Shown here: positions 51,621 through 60,814 of the stretch, piece by piece
Position numbering within the stretch: the stretch's first letter is position 1
How the letters are laid out: each line of letters opens with the position of its first letter
Source: Bacteroides intestinalis
Lineage (GTDB): Bacteria > Bacteroidota > Bacteroidia > Bacteroidales > Bacteroidaceae
Assembly: GCF_003464595.1 (NCBI RefSeq)
Contig: NZ_QRZF01000001.1
Location: 372,001 to 436,000, forward strand
Reading direction: 5' to 3'
Length of the DNA: 64,000 nucleotides
Notes under the pieces: model-generated
Told to the model about the DNA's origin: nothing
The model's database searches: none
Seen by the model: the letters and a program-made list of their open reading frames with translations, nothing else
Made by a program: the position numbers and the translations under genes

Positions 51621-53501
51621 ATGAAAAGAATTTTATTGGCTATCTGCGTGATAGCGCTGTCCGTCCTCTCCTACGGGCAAGACAGCAACCAACGAGCCTT
51701 CACTTTCGCCTGGCTCAGCGATGTACACCTCAATTCTTTCGCCTATGCCGAAGATGATCTGCGGCAATCCATTGAAGACATCAATGCTAATCCAGATGTT
51801 GACTTCACTATTCTCAGCGGCGACGTCACCGAATTCGGTGATACCAAAGAATTCTATTTGCTGCAAGACATTCTGAAAGATTTCAGGAAGCCTTATTTCC
51901 TCATTCCCGGCAACCATGATGTAAACTGGAGTGAAAACGGATGCACGATGTTCGACAAGATTTTCCAGGCTTCCCATTTTTGTTATGACTGGCAGGGAGT
52001 TCGTTTTATCGGCTGTGGTGCCGGACCAAGCCTACGTATGGGACCACCTCACATCCCCCGCGAAGAGATTCTGTGGCTCGATTCCATCGTCCGTGCTACT
52101 CCGGCAAAGCAACCCATTATCTTCATCAATCACTTTCCTCTCAATCAGGACCTGAGTAACTGGTACGAAGTTATCGACATTCTTAAAACACGCAATATCC
52201 AAGCAATACTCGGAGGGCACCTGCACGTGAACCATGCTTATGATGCAGAAGGTATTCCTGCCGTTCTCGGGCGTTCGTCTTTGCGGAGAGAAGATCCGAT
52301 AGGAGGATATAATCTCGTAACCCTCCGTGGCAATACATTAGAGTTTCAGGAACGCATCATCAAAACAGAAACTCACCCGGCATGGCATACTATCCTCCTG
52401 GCCCCTCTGCAGGAAAAGAGAGATACCACCTACTATCGCCCCGACTTTACCATCAATGACGAATATCCTTCAGTACGCGAAAGCTGGAAATTAAAAGACG
52501 TAACTGATATTGCTTCACAAGGTAGCATAGACGGTGATCTGTATGTCTATACCAATACTGCCGGTGTGGTCCACGCCCTTAATGTCGCCGATGGTAAAAC
52601 ATTGTGGACCTATACCACCGGGAATAAGATATTCTCAGCCCCGTTCATTACTCCCCGGCTTGTAATCATATCTTCGTGTGACGGCTTCATCTATGCCCTC
52701 GACCGGAAACAAGGCACTGTATGCTGGAAGTACAATACGGATTACCCTATTGTAGCTTGTCCCCTCGTATCAGAAGAAACAGTTTATATAGGCAGCAGCA
52801 ACGGTAAATTCTATTCTTTAAAACTGGCAGACGGAACGCTGAACTGGACTTGCGATGGCTTGCATGGCTACATCGAATCGCGTCCGGCTATTGATAAAGA
52901 GCGTGTGTATATAGGCACTTGGGGAGCAATGTTCTATGCTATAGACCGCAAGAGTGGAAAGAGAGTATGGGAGTTCGACACCAAACGAGGCAGATATTTC
53001 TCACCGGGTGCCTGCTGGCCGGTTGTACTACCCTATACGCAGCAAGGAAAGAAGAATGAGCAAGTCATTGTCCTCAGTTCCGACTATTTTGTCCGCTCAT
53101 TCCACCCCGAAACAGGAGAAATCCTCTGGGCTTCCGATAAAGCAAAAGGACGCGAATCTCTTGGTTTCTCACCGGATGGAAAAACGATGTATGTGAAAGG
53201 AATCAAGAACACTATTACCGCAGTAGACATTTCTCAAGGTACATACAACAATCTTTGGAACACATTGATGCCTTATGAAGGTAACTTTATCCCTACCCGT
53301 ATGGAAGCTACCGGACAGTTGGTATTTGTTCCTACTGAATTCGGCGTCCTTCATGCTATACGAACAGATGGAAGTGGCATTGCCTGGTCGCACAAAATCT
53401 CCCATTCGGCAATTACTTCTCTGAAGAGTGCAGGGAAAGGGAAACTTATCGTTATGACAATGGATGGTACGGTTACTTGTCTGGAATATCCAGTTAACTA
53501 A
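51621..53501 (+). CDS. Secreted metallophosphoesterase fused to a PQQ-type beta-propeller (second copy)
   Basis: The frame extends upstream to 51561, but the ATG at 51621 begins a good signal peptide (MKRILLAICVIALSVLSYGQ) and follows a -7 box. Phosphoesterase motifs are complete: WLSDVHLN, SGDVTEFGD, PGNHDVNW, INHFPL and GGHLHVNH. Propeller blades follow from about residue 300 (LWTYTTGN, CWKYNTD, VWEFDTK). It shares architecture and length class (626 versus 619) with the protein at 2798, though they differ clearly in sequence. Substrate unknown. It ends convergent to the - strand operon with a shared terminator. Confidence 0.85.
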   Translation: MKRILLAICVIALSVLSYGQDSNQRAFTFAWLSDVHLNSFAYAEDDLRQSIEDINANPDVDFTILSGDVTEFGDTKEFYLLQDILKDFRKPYFLIPGNHDVNWSENGCTMFDKIFQASHFCYDWQGVRFIGCGAGPSLRMGPPHIPREEILWLDSIVRATPAKQPIIFINHFPLNQDLSNWYEVIDILKTRNIQAILGGHLHVNHAYDAEGIPAVLGRSSLRREDPIGGYNLVTLRGNTLEFQERIIKTETHPAWHTILLAPLQEKRDTTYYRPDFTINDEYPSVRESWKLKDVTDIASQGSIDGDLYVYTNTAGVVHALNVADGKTLWTYTTGNKIFSAPFITPRLVIISSCDGFIYALDRKQGTVCWKYNTDYPIVACPLVSEETVYIGSSNGKFYSLKLADGTLNWTCDGLHGYIESRPAIDKERVYIGTWGAMFYAIDRKSGKRVWEFDTKRGRYFSPGACWPVVLPYTQQGKKNEQVIVLSSDYFVRSFHPETGEILWASDKAKGRESLGFSPDGKTMYVKGIKNTITAVDISQGTYNNLWNTLMPYEGNFIPTRMEATGQLVFVPTEFGVLHAIRTDGSGIAWSHKISHSAITSLKSAGKGKLIVMTMDGTVTCLEYPVN

Positions 53502-53505
53502 TAAA

Positions 53506-53556
53506 AATGCGGGAAACACGAGAGAGCAAAATTATCTCTTCGAGGTTTCCCGCATT
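53506..53556. terminator. Bidirectional terminator between convergent genes
   Basis: AATGCGGGAAAC (53506-53517) pairs perfectly with GTTTCCCGCATT (53545-53556). It is flanked by A-rich and T-rich DNA on the two sides, serving the phosphoesterase on + and the five-gene operon on -. Confidence 0.8.
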
Positions 53557-53600
53557 CATTTATCAGAAGTATGCTTTACACAACTCCCCGCTTACCTTCC

Positions 53601-54899
53601 TTATTCCATGAATTGAGGAGTAAAGCGGAAGTCGGAGGCACTACCCCTCGTTTCCGTAAAGTCAGCACCGGTATGATCTTTCGGTCCTGGCATAAAGAGC
53701 GCATGATTCAATATATATCTGACGCGTGCAGCCTGCTCTTTAGTAAACGCATTGGCATCCGAGATGGCATAATCCATGATGTTAGCCGAACGGAATTCCA
53801 CATTTGTTTTGCTGTTTACACGCATCACATACACCTTGTAAGCATCCGAGGATTTTGAAGTAATCTCAGGATTATAGGTCAGATAATTGGTCAGCTTCAC
53901 ATCATAAAGCGCCTTGTTGTAGGGCGGTGTATCCGTGCAATAATCAGTATCCAGATTTGTGTTTGTATTACCATTGTTCAATTGGTTGAAAGCATGATAC
54001 AACCCTAAGAAGTGACCTAACTCATGAGAAAGCGTCACAATTACATTGGACATGGAGTATTTATCCGCACCCTCCGGAATATCATAGATATACTTATTAT
54101 TAAGGCTTACGCACTGCGGATAAGGATTCTCACTCAGGTTAGCTCCTTTCGGTGCCTGGCTGATACCCCCTAATTCAAAAGGCTCGGGCAACCATGGGAA
54201 TTGGGCAATACCCATTACCAATTCATCGGAGAAGTTATACAAAACCACATTGACATATCGGTTCGTATCCCACAAGATGTCTTTATACTTCTTGTCACCG
54301 CTACCCATGAAAGAGGTACAGTCCATCGTTGTATACTGCCATTTCTCACGGCTCACACCCGGTTCTTCCAGTTTGTTGCCATCAGGATCTTCTGTAGCCA
54401 TCACAAACTCAAAGTTCATGTCGACACCACTATTATCATAATACTGGTTAACAAGATTCAATACTTTCTGTAAATGTCCTTCCTTTACATAGTGTTGCGT
54501 GTTGTTTGCATTCCAATAAAGCACATGGAAGACAACCGGCAATTTATAGTGGTGATTTGCACTATAAGCATAAGTGCCTTGCTTTACAGAGACTGTCTGC
54601 GAAAGATTCTCGGCATTAGTCAGTGTAAGAGTCAGCGAACGATCTGTCTTTTCCAGGTTCTCATTCACTTTCAGTACCAGCTTATCCTTTGTGGTGGAGA
54701 TCTCCGTAGCAACCCATGCCGCACCTTCGGATACAGTCCAGTCACTGGTACTTGTCACCGTTACAGTATACTCACCACCTTCGGCATTGGCAACCACTTC
54801 CGCATTCTGTAATGTGAAAACAGGCTCTGCATCATCTTCTGAACAGCCGCAGAATAATACGACTGTAAACAGTAGGAATAAATATTTCAATTTCATCAT
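53601..54899 (-). CDS. Zinc metalloproteinase lipoprotein (metzincin, BACON domain)
   Basis: The lipoprotein signal ends LFCGC, followed by SEDDAEP, an acidic surface-export type patch. A BACON-like beta domain (about residues 25-105, ending VSVKQGTY) precedes the catalytic domain. The zinc site is HELGHFLGLYH near residue 290 and the Met-turn is NIMDY near 375, marking a metzincin of the M43/pappalysin-like group. An internal CxxD-type loop (DYCTDTPPYN) is also typical. It is the last gene of the operon, 9 bp after the Omp28-like gene. Targets unknown; a surface protease acting on host or microbial proteins is plausible. Confidence 0.87.
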   Translation of the reverse strand: MMKLKYLFLLFTVVLFCGCSEDDAEPVFTLQNAEVVANAEGGEYTVTVTSTSDWTVSEGAAWVATEISTTKDKLVLKVNENLEKTDRSLTLTLTNAENLSQTVSVKQGTYAYSANHHYKLPVVFHVLYWNANNTQHYVKEGHLQKVLNLVNQYYDNSGVDMNFEFVMATEDPDGNKLEEPGVSREKWQYTTMDCTSFMGSGDKKYKDILWDTNRYVNVVLYNFSDELVMGIAQFPWLPEPFELGGISQAPKGANLSENPYPQCVSLNNKYIYDIPEGADKYSMSNVIVTLSHELGHFLGLYHAFNQLNNGNTNTNLDTDYCTDTPPYNKALYDVKLTNYLTYNPEITSKSSDAYKVYVMRVNSKTNVEFRSANIMDYAISDANAFTKEQAARVRYILNHALFMPGPKDHTGADFTETRGSASDFRFTPQFME

Positions 54900-54908
54900 T
54901 CAACTCGT

Positions 54909-56066
54909 TTATTTATATTCAAATTTCACCTGGCTATTCAGTTTGCTACTGATTACATTGTCTACTATATAGCGTGCACCGCTTTCATTGCGGGTAACAA
55001 TAATTGCTACACGCACATTCGCCATATTTGTAACAGAGAGCTTCTTCAAATCAAACTCATAAGAGAAACCCAAGGTTTCACCAGACTTACATTCTTCTTT
55101 TCCACCCAGGTTCACACCCGTAATCGGGCTGGTCGAAGAGATGCATCGCAAAACGTTGCTATGATAGGTAAAGTCATAGGTTCCTTCCAATGAGGGATAT
55201 TTATTCAATTGTCCGGTTGCATGAATATCATCTTCAAGCACCCACGCACAGATGCGGTATTTTCCAGCCTTTCCTACCTTTACAGCAGCGGTCACTTTGA
55301 TAGAGCCGGAAGCTTCGGTACCTGATACAGCAGCACAGATACCTGTATTAGCACCGCTCTGCAACAGAGTTTGGGCAGCAGATTGAACATGTTTAGCTAC
55401 ACTGCTGGGAGAGTCCGCACTGGTGAGCCCCAATATCTCACTACTTGAACGCATGTTAAACAATAAAGCAGGTATACCGGTAGTGTTGAAGCCCATGCCT
55501 TTGGCTACGGCGGTACTGTAATCCGAAATCATGTCATCACCCGACATGATTGCATGAGCAGCCACCAATACGGTGCTCTTGCTTTCTTCCAGCTTGGCAT
55601 ATTCCGTAAGACCGGCAATCATAAGAGGACAGTATACACATCCCAGACTTGTACCCTGCACTGCCAGCACACGTTGCTTGAATCCGTCAAATTTATCAGG
55701 CTGAGGATCTTCGGGTAAACCTTGCATTCCGGAAGTCACTGTTACTGTAATTGCAGGAGACATTTCACCATTATAGCTAGCGAAGAAAGCGTATTCACCC
55801 GATTTCTTTGAGGAGAAAGAAGTGGAAGACATCAGATCATAGCTTGCACCATTCTTCTGATAAATTTTAGCTTCGGAAGTAACATCTTTCTTACCTTTCA
55901 TAACTGTAAATACAGCCTGATCCGTACCATTATTCTCTATATACGCAGCAGAAGAGATCAATACCAGTTCGCCACCTTCAGGCACCTCGTCTTCACCTGA
56001 ATTGCCAGAACAAGAAGCAAATACAAGTAAGAAAGAACACAATAATAAATTCCAATATTTTTTCAT
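54909..56066 (-). CDS. Omp28-related lipoprotein with CxxC thioredoxin-like domain
   Basis: The lipoprotein signal ends FASC (Cys19) followed by SGNSGEDE. A short Ig-like beta domain (about 30-110) precedes a thioredoxin-like region with GTSLGCVYCPLM (Cys143, Cys146). The C-terminal half is beta-rich and fits Omp28-related proteins. In Porphyromonas Omp28 is a surface protein. The CxxC suggests disulfide chemistry, and a TlpA-type protein is encoded two genes upstream. Ten bp separate it from the DUF6029 gene. Confidence 0.8.
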   Translation of the reverse strand: MKKYWNLLLCSFLLVFASCSGNSGEDEVPEGGELVLISSAAYIENNGTDQAVFTVMKGKKDVTSEAKIYQKNGASYDLMSSTSFSSKKSGEYAFFASYNGEMSPAITVTVTSGMQGLPEDPQPDKFDGFKQRVLAVQGTSLGCVYCPLMIAGLTEYAKLEESKSTVLVAAHAIMSGDDMISDYSTAVAKGMGFNTTGIPALLFNMRSSSEILGLTSADSPSSVAKHVQSAAQTLLQSGANTGICAAVSGTEASGSIKVTAAVKVGKAGKYRICAWVLEDDIHATGQLNKYPSLEGTYDFTYHSNVLRCISSTSPITGVNLGGKEECKSGETLGFSYEFDLKKLSVTNMANVRVAIIVTRNESGARYIVDNVISSKLNSQVKFEYK

Positions 56067-56076
56067 AAGTCTTTTT

Positions 56077-57639
56077 TTAGAATGAAGTAGTTAATGTAAG
56101 ATTAGCTCCAGTGTAAGCAGGTGTATAACGACATACACCGCCCGAACAGACATATCCGGCACGATTCCGTCCGTAACTCAACTGTAAGCGCGTATTCTTC
56201 CGGGTATAGCTCACGGAACCATTATAATAGTGTACCTTCGTATCACCCATATTATACATATCGCTCACGGAAAAGCTCCAACGGGGAGCCAGATTAAATT
56301 CAACCAGCCCTGCAATCCAGTCTTTTTCATAATCCTTTGAATAAAGATACTGTACTTCGGCACGCAGTGACTTCTTCCGGTCAAACTTATACAAACCGTC
56401 TAATACGAATATGTTCGATACATAGGTTTTGTCATCCATTCCATGAGTAGGGCTCCATTCCTGAACAGATACCAGGAAAGTTGTCTTCAGTTGTTTGTTC
56501 CACTGACGTTCTACATCGGCATTAATATCCCGCCACAACAAACGTGACTCTACCGTAGTGGCTTTATCTGAATAAAACATAGAACCGTTGGCATGGAAAT
56601 TCCAGTATTTACTACGATCTTCTTTGCTACGTAAAGAGTAGTAAACATCTACTTGTCCACCTTTCTCACCTTCACCATTGCTTTGATAAGGATTCAGGTT
56701 AGCAAGCATGTAAGTATACTGGCGCGTCAGGGCAGGTAGATAATTCAGAATATTTCCTACCCCACTACCATCCAGCGAGAGTTTCGTGCTCATATATTTC
56801 AGTTCGCGATAAGTACCTAAAACTGAGAAACCATTATTACTGTAGCCCAGCTCAGCCAACAGGCCATGACCTTTGGCAGTAGCACCTAACAGTGCAGAAG
56901 AGACATCTTTGCCCTTATCAACATATTCCACACGACCATTAAAACCATTCCAGTCAAAATTGGCACGTGCCGAATACATATCCAAATTAGGCTTCATCAG
57001 TTCCGCCAACTCATCGGATACCTTTTCATTACGATTCACATAGCTACTTTCCAGATTGAGCATGATTCCCTGCCAACCGATAAGGTTAGCAACAGAAAAA
57101 CTAAGATCAGCACCACGTACCCATGAATCTGTATAATCCGTATACAGACGAGGTCGTCCATACAATCCTTTCAGCGTGAGGATATTTTCGTAAGAATAAG
57201 ATCCGAAAACTCCTTCGATAGAGTTGTTGATGCCCAACGTACGATCCTCAAAACTACGGAATATCATACCCGAACCAAACTGCTCGAAGATATCTCCCAC
57301 ACGGAAACCAAAGTTATCATCCTGCCAGCTTACATACTTTACACCCAGAAATGCTTTCTTGTCACCATAGTTCCCTATGTCATATCCTTGCAAAGCTGGG
57401 AAAAAGCCTTCCAGCTGAACTCCGGCAGTGAACTTTCCTCGGATATAGTCAAGTTTCAGATAATTATTGCTTCCAAAATGATCATCCGGATAGACACTAC
57501 TCTCATCTCCGAGCTTACTATCTTTTACATAATATATGCTGTTCGATTCTAACCCTCCTGTCAAGTGTCCTTTATCCTGGGCACACAGATTGGGCATCGC
57601 AGTACCTGCCAACAGCAATAAGAATAAAATGTGTTTCAT
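56077..57639 (-). CDS. DUF6029 family outer-membrane beta-barrel protein
   Basis: A signal peptide (to LCAQD) is followed by about 500 residues of amphipathic strands. They include GGLESNSIYYVKD, FRVGDIFEQFGSGMIFRS and a final strand ANLTLTTSF, consistent with a large barrel. DUF6029 is the family that fits; no function is known to me. It overlaps the TlpA gene by 4 bp (ATGA), a strong sign that they are translated together. It may form a pore or anchor for the neighbouring lipoproteins. Confidence 0.75.
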   Translation of the reverse strand: MKHILFLLLLAGTAMPNLCAQDKGHLTGGLESNSIYYVKDSKLGDESSVYPDDHFGSNNYLKLDYIRGKFTAGVQLEGFFPALQGYDIGNYGDKKAFLGVKYVSWQDDNFGFRVGDIFEQFGSGMIFRSFEDRTLGINNSIEGVFGSYSYENILTLKGLYGRPRLYTDYTDSWVRGADLSFSVANLIGWQGIMLNLESSYVNRNEKVSDELAELMKPNLDMYSARANFDWNGFNGRVEYVDKGKDVSSALLGATAKGHGLLAELGYSNNGFSVLGTYRELKYMSTKLSLDGSGVGNILNYLPALTRQYTYMLANLNPYQSNGEGEKGGQVDVYYSLRSKEDRSKYWNFHANGSMFYSDKATTVESRLLWRDINADVERQWNKQLKTTFLVSVQEWSPTHGMDDKTYVSNIFVLDGLYKFDRKKSLRAEVQYLYSKDYEKDWIAGLVEFNLAPRWSFSVSDMYNMGDTKVHYYNGSVSYTRKNTRLQLSYGRNRAGYVCSGGVCRYTPAYTGANLTLTTSF

Positions 57640-58124
57640 TTTTTAGTGATTGCTTTAAGTTGCTCCAACAATTCATATTCACTACCTGGAGTATAACCGG
57701 TATGTGCATAAACCACCTTTCCGGTACCATCAACAACAAATGTCTGTGGTGTCAGCATAACGTTCATCGCACGTTTCAAATCTTGATTTTTGTCGAATAG
57801 GCAGATGAAATCCCAGTCAAAACCTTTAGCCATAGAACGGGCACGCGCTGTAAAGCGACTATCATCAATAGATACAGCAATAACATTGAAATCGACTTCT
57901 TTTCGCCATTCTTCCAGCAATTCATTCAATGTGTTCAACTCCGTCATACAAGGCTTACAAGTAACACCCCAGAAAGAAACAATAGCTGGTTTTCCACCAA
58001 GTATTTCTTTGGTACTTATTACCTCACCTTTTTCATTTTCTACTTTTACATCCGGCCATGCCTCCTGTGCAGAAACTGTCACTGTAAAAAGAAGAAAGAG
58101 AGTTATATAGAATAATTTATTCAT
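57636..58124 (-). CDS. TlpA-family thiol-disulfide oxidoreductase
   Basis: The frame extends to 58166, but the ATG at 58124 begins the signal peptide (MNKLFYITLFLLF... SAQE), so that start is chosen. The protein is a compact thioredoxin fold with WGVTCKPC (Cys56, Cys59), preceded by AIVSFWG and followed by the cis-Pro segment LTPQTFVVD. TlpA/ResA proteins reduce or form disulfides in the periplasm. The likely partners are the Omp28-like CxxC protein and the Cys-bearing metalloproteinase in the same operon. Confidence 0.9.
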   Translation of the reverse strand: MNKLFYITLFLLFTVTVSAQEAWPDVKVENEKGEVISTKEILGGKPAIVSFWGVTCKPCMTELNTLNELLEEWRKEVDFNVIAVSIDDSRFTARARSMAKGFDWDFICLFDKNQDLKRAMNVMLTPQTFVVDGTGKVVYAHTGYTPGSEYELLEQLKAITKK

Positions 58125-58190
58125 AACTAAAATATTAAAAGAACTTCTACAGGAGATCTCTCCCATAGAAGTTCCTTATTGTTATACTAA

Positions 58191-60764
58191 TTATTTCTTC
58201 AAATTCTTTTTCATACGATCCATAGAGAATACCTCTCTTTGAACCGGAGTTTTAACAACATAACCGAAAGGAGTACGAGTTCTGCGGAAATGGTTACCAC
58301 TACGAGCACTGACCTTAGGTTTAACTGTAGAAATACTACGACTTGTAGCTTTTTGTACAGCATCACTGGTGGCACGTGTCAGGACAATACCAGTTGCATT
58401 AACCGGGAAACTCCAAGAGGGACTACCGGCAGTATATTCAACAGCAAAACCCGGTGCATAAGTAACACCTTCTTGCTCTACCGGTTTAATGGTAATCGTG
58501 TTCATGTCTTCAGATATTTCAACCGGGAAGTCTGCTATATAATAATTATTGCTGGCTTCAGGATTATATGCATACATCTGCAAAGTTATAGCCCAGTCTG
58601 CCACAGGATCTATATAGCGAGCATAGTTATAGCCATCCTCTGCATAGCGAGTCGATATCACTGTTACCATATCTTTTCCAGCTTCATCTTTACTAATATT
58701 CAAGAATAACTTCGGTCCATAATCACGGAACAGCTCATCTGTATTATAAGAGGAATATTCAGTTGACTGGAATAAATCCCATGGTGTAGCCAAAGGAGCA
58801 AAAGAATTATTATAGTTGAATCCAGTGGCAACGAGGCAATTCATATTCCTGTATTTCTGAGTATAATATTCGTTTCTTTCCTTATATTCCTCAAAATAAC
58901 TAAGTACGACTTCGTTTGCCTTAGCTTCTGTGTATTGCTTCTTTTCTACATAATAGTTAACTAAAGCAGCCCTAACATCCTCAGGTAATGTAGATATTTT
59001 CTCAGGACCAGCAGCAATTGTAACAGGCATTGTTACAGGTTTACTACCTTCATTAGCACTGGTCATAGTGGCCATCCAATTACCTTGTAGTTTATTGAAC
59101 AACTCACTGTTCACAGGTTCTTCTGCAGGAAGAGGAGCTGATGTTGTTTTGTAATCCGGTCCATCATAGAATAGTTTTGTTTTCTCATCCGCATTATAAG
59201 ATTCCAAAATCAACCAACTTTCAATATCATCTATTGAAGAGAAGTATAAGTCATACCCAGCATTGCTATTAACTTTACTCAGGACCTCTACATCATTGAT
59301 ACCCTGTCCATAACTATTCACCATACTTGCAATATTATCTTCCAAAGTAGTCCCCTCCAACTGGTTCAACATGGGATACCATTCCTTAGTATAATTAAGA
59401 ATATATTTAAACCCAGCACAGTCTGCATTAGGTGCTTTCACGTTGAAACCTACTTGATAAGGGTTATTTAAAACTAACGGAGTTACTTTCAATTCCACAG
59501 CTGGTTTATCAGAAACAATAGCTTTAATACCTGCCGTTTTTTGGAATGTTTGTACTGTTCCATCTTCAGTACATACCCCTACAATATACAAACTATATTC
59601 CACTCCTTGCTCCAATTCGAATGTTCCTTGTTGTACACCGTCAACAGCAGCACCTCTATTTAAAACAAATGCCTGCCAACCATCTTCTCCGCCTAAAAAA
59701 GGAAGATATTCTTCTCTCACCTTATCACCAATCATCATTACGACATATTGCAAAAGATCATCAGTCGGAGTAAAGGTGATTACAGCATTCTTTTCTGTTA
59801 CACGATCAATATTCACCATTACACTACCAGTGCCTTGCTTCGGTTCTTGAGTAAAGAATACAGTTTTTGCATAATGACCGGTAAAACTAACAAATTCACT
59901 TGTCGGCGATTCCTCTGTATATTTTTTCACATTCGGCAATTTAGCACCCAGGTCTCCCCAGTCATCACCGCCACCTTCTGCAAACTGGCTATAATCATCT
60001 GTAGAACCATCTTCAGCACATTGGCTGACAAAAAGCACATAGCCAGTTCCCGGATGTACAGCATACGTAAATTCATCAGCATATTCGATATAATCTTTCT
60101 CATTCAAAGCACCAGCATGAGTGAAAACACCATTCTGTATCGTGATATTCCGAGGACCTTTATAGCGAGGGTTTGCCATCCCCATTCCAGCTATAATATA
60201 ATCAACATCGTTACGTCCCTGCTGATCTTTATAGCTCTCATATAGCTCTACATCTATAAAACTTACAAGATAATACTCATCAGCAGGTACTTCTACATGA
60301 AATGTTACAGAAAACATATCAGATTTTATGATCGTTACCCTTTGCGAGTATTTCGGTGTATTAACCACTTGCGAGTGTATTTTATACTCATTGCCTACCT
60401 TAAATACAAAAAACACAGTATAAGTCTTATTACCTTCCAGACCTGCTACAATCGTTTCGTCTGTATCTCCCGTTACAGTTACCACTTCACCATTTTCCTG
60501 TGCCTCAGCATAAACAACGACGGGGTCCGGTTCAGCAGCATTAGCTCCTTCTACAGCTTTATACACATAAGACTCTGCCCCTTTCGTTTTTAGCTTAAAA
60601 GTCACTGAAGTTGCAAAGACAGCATCCGAGGCCGGTGCCTCTACTTCCAAAACAGTGCCATCCCCATTAGGATCTGGTTCGTCATTATCATCCGAACAAC
60701 TCCACAATCCTCCAGCCAGAGCAAATGTGCTCAGCAAGAATAGACATCGATACAATTTTCTCAT
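58191..60764 (-). CDS. Large surface lipoprotein of unknown function, first gene of the envelope operon
   Basis: The lipoprotein signal ends LWSC (Cys23) and is followed by SDDNDEPDPNGDG, an acid-rich export signal. The rest of the 857 residues is beta-rich with several repeated FnIII-like units (for example ETIVAGLEGNKTYTVFFVFK and ELEQGVEYSLYIVGVC). A middle region (about 560-760) resembles lipocalin-like lipoproteins (LQGNWMATMTSA). The C-terminal 60 residues are strongly basic and Arg/Lys-rich, unlike the acidic body, and could hold the protein to an anionic partner. No enzyme motif is seen. It lies 66 bp before the TlpA gene. Confidence 0.75.
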   Translation of the reverse strand: MRKLYRCLFLLSTFALAGGLWSCSDDNDEPDPNGDGTVLEVEAPASDAVFATSVTFKLKTKGAESYVYKAVEGANAAEPDPVVVYAEAQENGEVVTVTGDTDETIVAGLEGNKTYTVFFVFKVGNEYKIHSQVVNTPKYSQRVTIIKSDMFSVTFHVEVPADEYYLVSFIDVELYESYKDQQGRNDVDYIIAGMGMANPRYKGPRNITIQNGVFTHAGALNEKDYIEYADEFTYAVHPGTGYVLFVSQCAEDGSTDDYSQFAEGGGDDWGDLGAKLPNVKKYTEESPTSEFVSFTGHYAKTVFFTQEPKQGTGSVMVNIDRVTEKNAVITFTPTDDLLQYVVMMIGDKVREEYLPFLGGEDGWQAFVLNRGAAVDGVQQGTFELEQGVEYSLYIVGVCTEDGTVQTFQKTAGIKAIVSDKPAVELKVTPLVLNNPYQVGFNVKAPNADCAGFKYILNYTKEWYPMLNQLEGTTLEDNIASMVNSYGQGINDVEVLSKVNSNAGYDLYFSSIDDIESWLILESYNADEKTKLFYDGPDYKTTSAPLPAEEPVNSELFNKLQGNWMATMTSANEGSKPVTMPVTIAAGPEKISTLPEDVRAALVNYYVEKKQYTEAKANEVVLSYFEEYKERNEYYTQKYRNMNCLVATGFNYNNSFAPLATPWDLFQSTEYSSYNTDELFRDYGPKLFLNISKDEAGKDMVTVISTRYAEDGYNYARYIDPVADWAITLQMYAYNPEASNNYYIADFPVEISEDMNTITIKPVEQEGVTYAPGFAVEYTAGSPSWSFPVNATGIVLTRATSDAVQKATSRSISTVKPKVSARSGNHFRRTRTPFGYVVKTPVQREVFSMDRMKKNLKK

Positions 60765-60806
60765 AAATCAAACAAATTAAATTAATAAATACACGAATCA
60801 GTAATC

Positions 60807-60814
60807 CAAAAATA
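60807..60814 (-). promoter_or_regulatory. -7 promoter box of the envelope operon
   Basis: The - strand reads TATTTTTG, a perfect TAnnTTTG, 43 bp before the ATG at 60764. No -33 TTTG is seen at proper spacing. Confidence 0.45.
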
